Assembly (NCBI GenBank): GCA_937991535.1
Contig: CALKHN010000013.1
Span: 62,001 to 126,000 of the forward strand
Direction: 5' to 3'
Length of the DNA stretch: 64,000 bases
Source: an uncultured Sphingobacteriales bacterium
GTDB lineage: Bacteria; Bacteroidota; Bacteroidia; Chitinophagales; Chitinophagaceae
Each line of letters opens with the position of its first letter. Within the stretch, counting starts at the first letter, position 1. The translations under genes and the position numbers were made by a program. This document shows, one piece after another, positions 62,627-64,000 of the stretch. The notes beneath the pieces are model-generated. The model had not been told where the DNA came from. It saw only the letters and a program-made list of their open reading frames with translations, and ran no database searches.

Positions 62627-63352
62627 TTACATTTTGCCCAGCAGGGCCGCCGCCGCTTCATCCACAAACCAATGCAATTCACCCGAATAGGGCTTTATTA
62701 CCTGTGAGGGATAAAGATCCGCATCAGCACTGCCTTCCAATACTTCATACAGGGCTTTTGACTTGTTAGCGCCAAAGGTTAAAAAAACAATTAGCGATGC
62801 CCGGTTCACCACAGGCGCAGTAAGGGTAATGCGATACATTTGCTGGGAAGTTAAATAAAAGGCCTTTACCCATGCTTCCTTTTCGTGAATGACTTCTGTA
62901 CCTGGAAAAAGAGAAAGGGTGTGCCCGTCGTCGCCCATGCCCGATAATACCAGGTCAAAACTTTTTCCGGTTTTGCCAAAGTACTGACTTAGTGTTTTTT
63001 CGTATTCCAGGGCTGCCTGTTCCGGTTCGGTATCAGTACGCATTACATGCACCTGTGCCGGTATCACAGGCACTTTGTTCAGCAGGTGTGCGTAGGTCAT
63101 CCTTGCATTGTTGCGGTCATCGCTAAAGGGAACAACACGTTCATCTCCCCAAAAAATATGTACTCTGTTCCAGGCAATACGCTCTTTATACGGACTTGTT
63201 GCAAGCATATCATACAAAGCTTTGGGCGAGTTGCCGCCGGTAAGCACCCAGGTAAACCGATCCTGGTTTTGCAGCACGGTTTCTATAGTACCTGTAATCC
63301 ATTCCGCTAATGCAGCGGTTACTGCCGGCGGATCTTTTTGTATATGTAGCAT
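62627..63352 (-). CDS. pgl: 6-phosphogluconolactonase
   Basis: Hydrolyses 6-phosphogluconolactone, the second step of the oxidative pentose phosphate pathway. The 241-residue DevB-type protein shows WVLTGGNSPKALYDMLA near 36, HIFWGDERVVPFSDDRNN near 83, and DLVLSGMGDDGHTLSLFPGT near 145 with the catalytic Asp/His region. It follows zwf on the same strand with a 280-bp spacer that carries a palindromic repeat. Confidence 0.95.
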   Translation of the reverse strand: MLHIQKDPPAVTAALAEWITGTIETVLQNQDRFTWVLTGGNSPKALYDMLATSPYKERIAWNRVHIFWGDERVVPFSDDRNNARMTYAHLLNKVPVIPAQVHVMRTDTEPEQAALEYEKTLSQYFGKTGKSFDLVLSGMGDDGHTLSLFPGTEVIHEKEAWVKAFYLTSQQMYRITLTAPVVNRASLIVFLTFGANKSKALYEVLEGSADADLYPSQVIKPYSGELHWFVDEAAAALLGKM

Positions 63353-63575
63353 AGGGAGATTTGAAATTTGAAATTTAAGATTTGAAATGGCAATCTTGTA
63401 CCCGGGAATTTGTGGTTTATTGGATTACTCTTCTAATTACGGACTTCCGGCTTCGGATTTTCCTGCCATGCTGAGCCTGCCCGCCGCCGCGGGGAAAGAG
63501 TATCTACTTCTTATTTGTTTTTTATCATTTGGTTCTTGCTATTTGGTATTCCGGAGCCTCCTCTTCCCTCGCTGC

Positions 63576-63639
63576 AAACCCATGAGGCTTTTCCACCCTG
63601 CAATTGCCATCGCGCAAACCTCATGGGATTTGCTATTCC
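63576..63639. repeat. Palindromic dispersed repeat, copy B (zwf-pgl spacer)
   Basis: CCCATGAGG (63579-63587) pairs perfectly with CCTCATGGG (63619-63627). Adding GCAAA (63574-63578) and TTTGC (63629-63633) gives a 14-bp stem with one bulge. It is about 80% similar to 39238-39300 and reaches into the zwf stop codon. Confidence 0.75.
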
Positions 63640-64000
63640 CCATTCAGCAAAGGCAGGGTTACCCAATTAAATCCATCTCTCGCAATTAAGGCCTCTGCAT
63701 CTTCCGGCCCCCATGAATCGGGTGCATAATTAGGGAAATCCACAGGCTGCCGGTTTTGCCAGGTTTCTAATATTGGCATAATGATCTTCCAGGCCGCTTC
63801 CACCTGGTCTACCCGCATAAACAAAGTGGCATTGCCCTCCATTACATCCAATAAAAGCGTTTCATAAGCTTCGGGTTCATGCTCATCGTAGGCTTCATCG
63901 TAATTAAAAATCATGTCTACCGGGCTAAGGGTCATATCTTGTCCGGGTCTTTTGGCCTGGAAACGGATCCGGATGTCCATTTCGGGTTGTATACTTATGG
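63633..64000 (-). CDS. zwf: Glucose-6-phosphate dehydrogenase, C-terminal part
   Basis: Only the last 121 codons or so are inside the window; the frame continues past 64000. The segment ISIQPEMDIRIRFQAKRPG, then FNYDEAYDEHEPEAYETLLLD and VMEGNATLFMRVDQVEAAWK, is the C-terminal domain of G6PD. It closes with PNYAPDSWGPEDAEALIARD. The enzyme makes 6-phosphogluconolactone and NADPH, and the product is the substrate of the downstream pgl. Confidence 0.95.
   Translation of the reverse strand, partial: ISIQPEMDIRIRFQAKRPGQDMTLSPVDMIFNYDEAYDEHEPEAYETLLLDVMEGNATLFMRVDQVEAAWKIIMPILETWQNRQPVDFPNYAPDSWGPEDAEALIARDGFNWVTLPLLNGE

Overview
This window is ordinary chromosomal DNA of a Bacteroidota member, most likely Chitinophagales/Chitinophagaceae. 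The taxon is inferred from several signs. The -7 box TAnnTTTG recurs upstream of genes. Shine-Dalgarno sites are absent. The outer-membrane, DUF2911 and PF14905 receptor families are typical of the phylum. Anti-sigma proteins follow ECF sigma factors. I found no tRNA, rRNA, CRISPR array, insertion sequence or prophage.

Region 1 (1-12.4 kb) begins with a truncated S41 protease. It continues with a suhB-thiL pair, a Bax-inhibitor-like membrane protein, and a glucosidase next to a glucose-1-dehydrogenase-like SDR. An OmpA lipoprotein and an ECF sigma / anti-sigma / beta-barrel locus follow, then idi. Region 2 (12.4-32.6 kb) holds a fused gamma-alpha 2-oxoacid:ferredoxin oxidoreductase without its beta subunit and a GT2 glycosyltransferase. 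It also holds a GH3 acyl-amido synthetase beside a LysE exporter, mtgA, fabH, tandem DUF2911 genes, an AcpH-like protein and a JmjC/cupin protein. A candidate structured RNA precedes TraB/GumN and a second sigma locus. Two tiny genes, gdx/sugE, kdsB, a sterol desaturase, dnaN and recX complete it.

Region 3 (32.6-47.8 kb) is a complete complex I operon, nuoA-B-CD-E-F-G-H-I-J-K-L-M-N, on the minus strand. It has a fused NuoCD and a NuoG that keeps the N7 cluster cysteines. Region 4 (48-64 kb) holds a CBS protein, a tryptophanase whose residue numbering follows tyrosine phenol-lyase, typA, nagB, an M28 peptidase, and a DUF4242 / degenerate cyclase / AraC fusion beside a berberine-bridge-type FAD oxidoreductase. 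tadA, a large outer-membrane receptor, pgl and the 3' end of zwf close the window.

The most unusual material lies between genes. There are perfect hairpins with identical AGA (TCT) triloops, a two-copy palindromic repeat about 64 bp long, a duplicated block flanking two perfect 10-bp hairpins, and several dispersed low-complexity 'phrases'. The strongest protein-level candidates for a second look are the DUF4242-cyclase-AraC regulator and the tryptophanase. I did not find a convincing new multi-gene defence or biosynthetic system.
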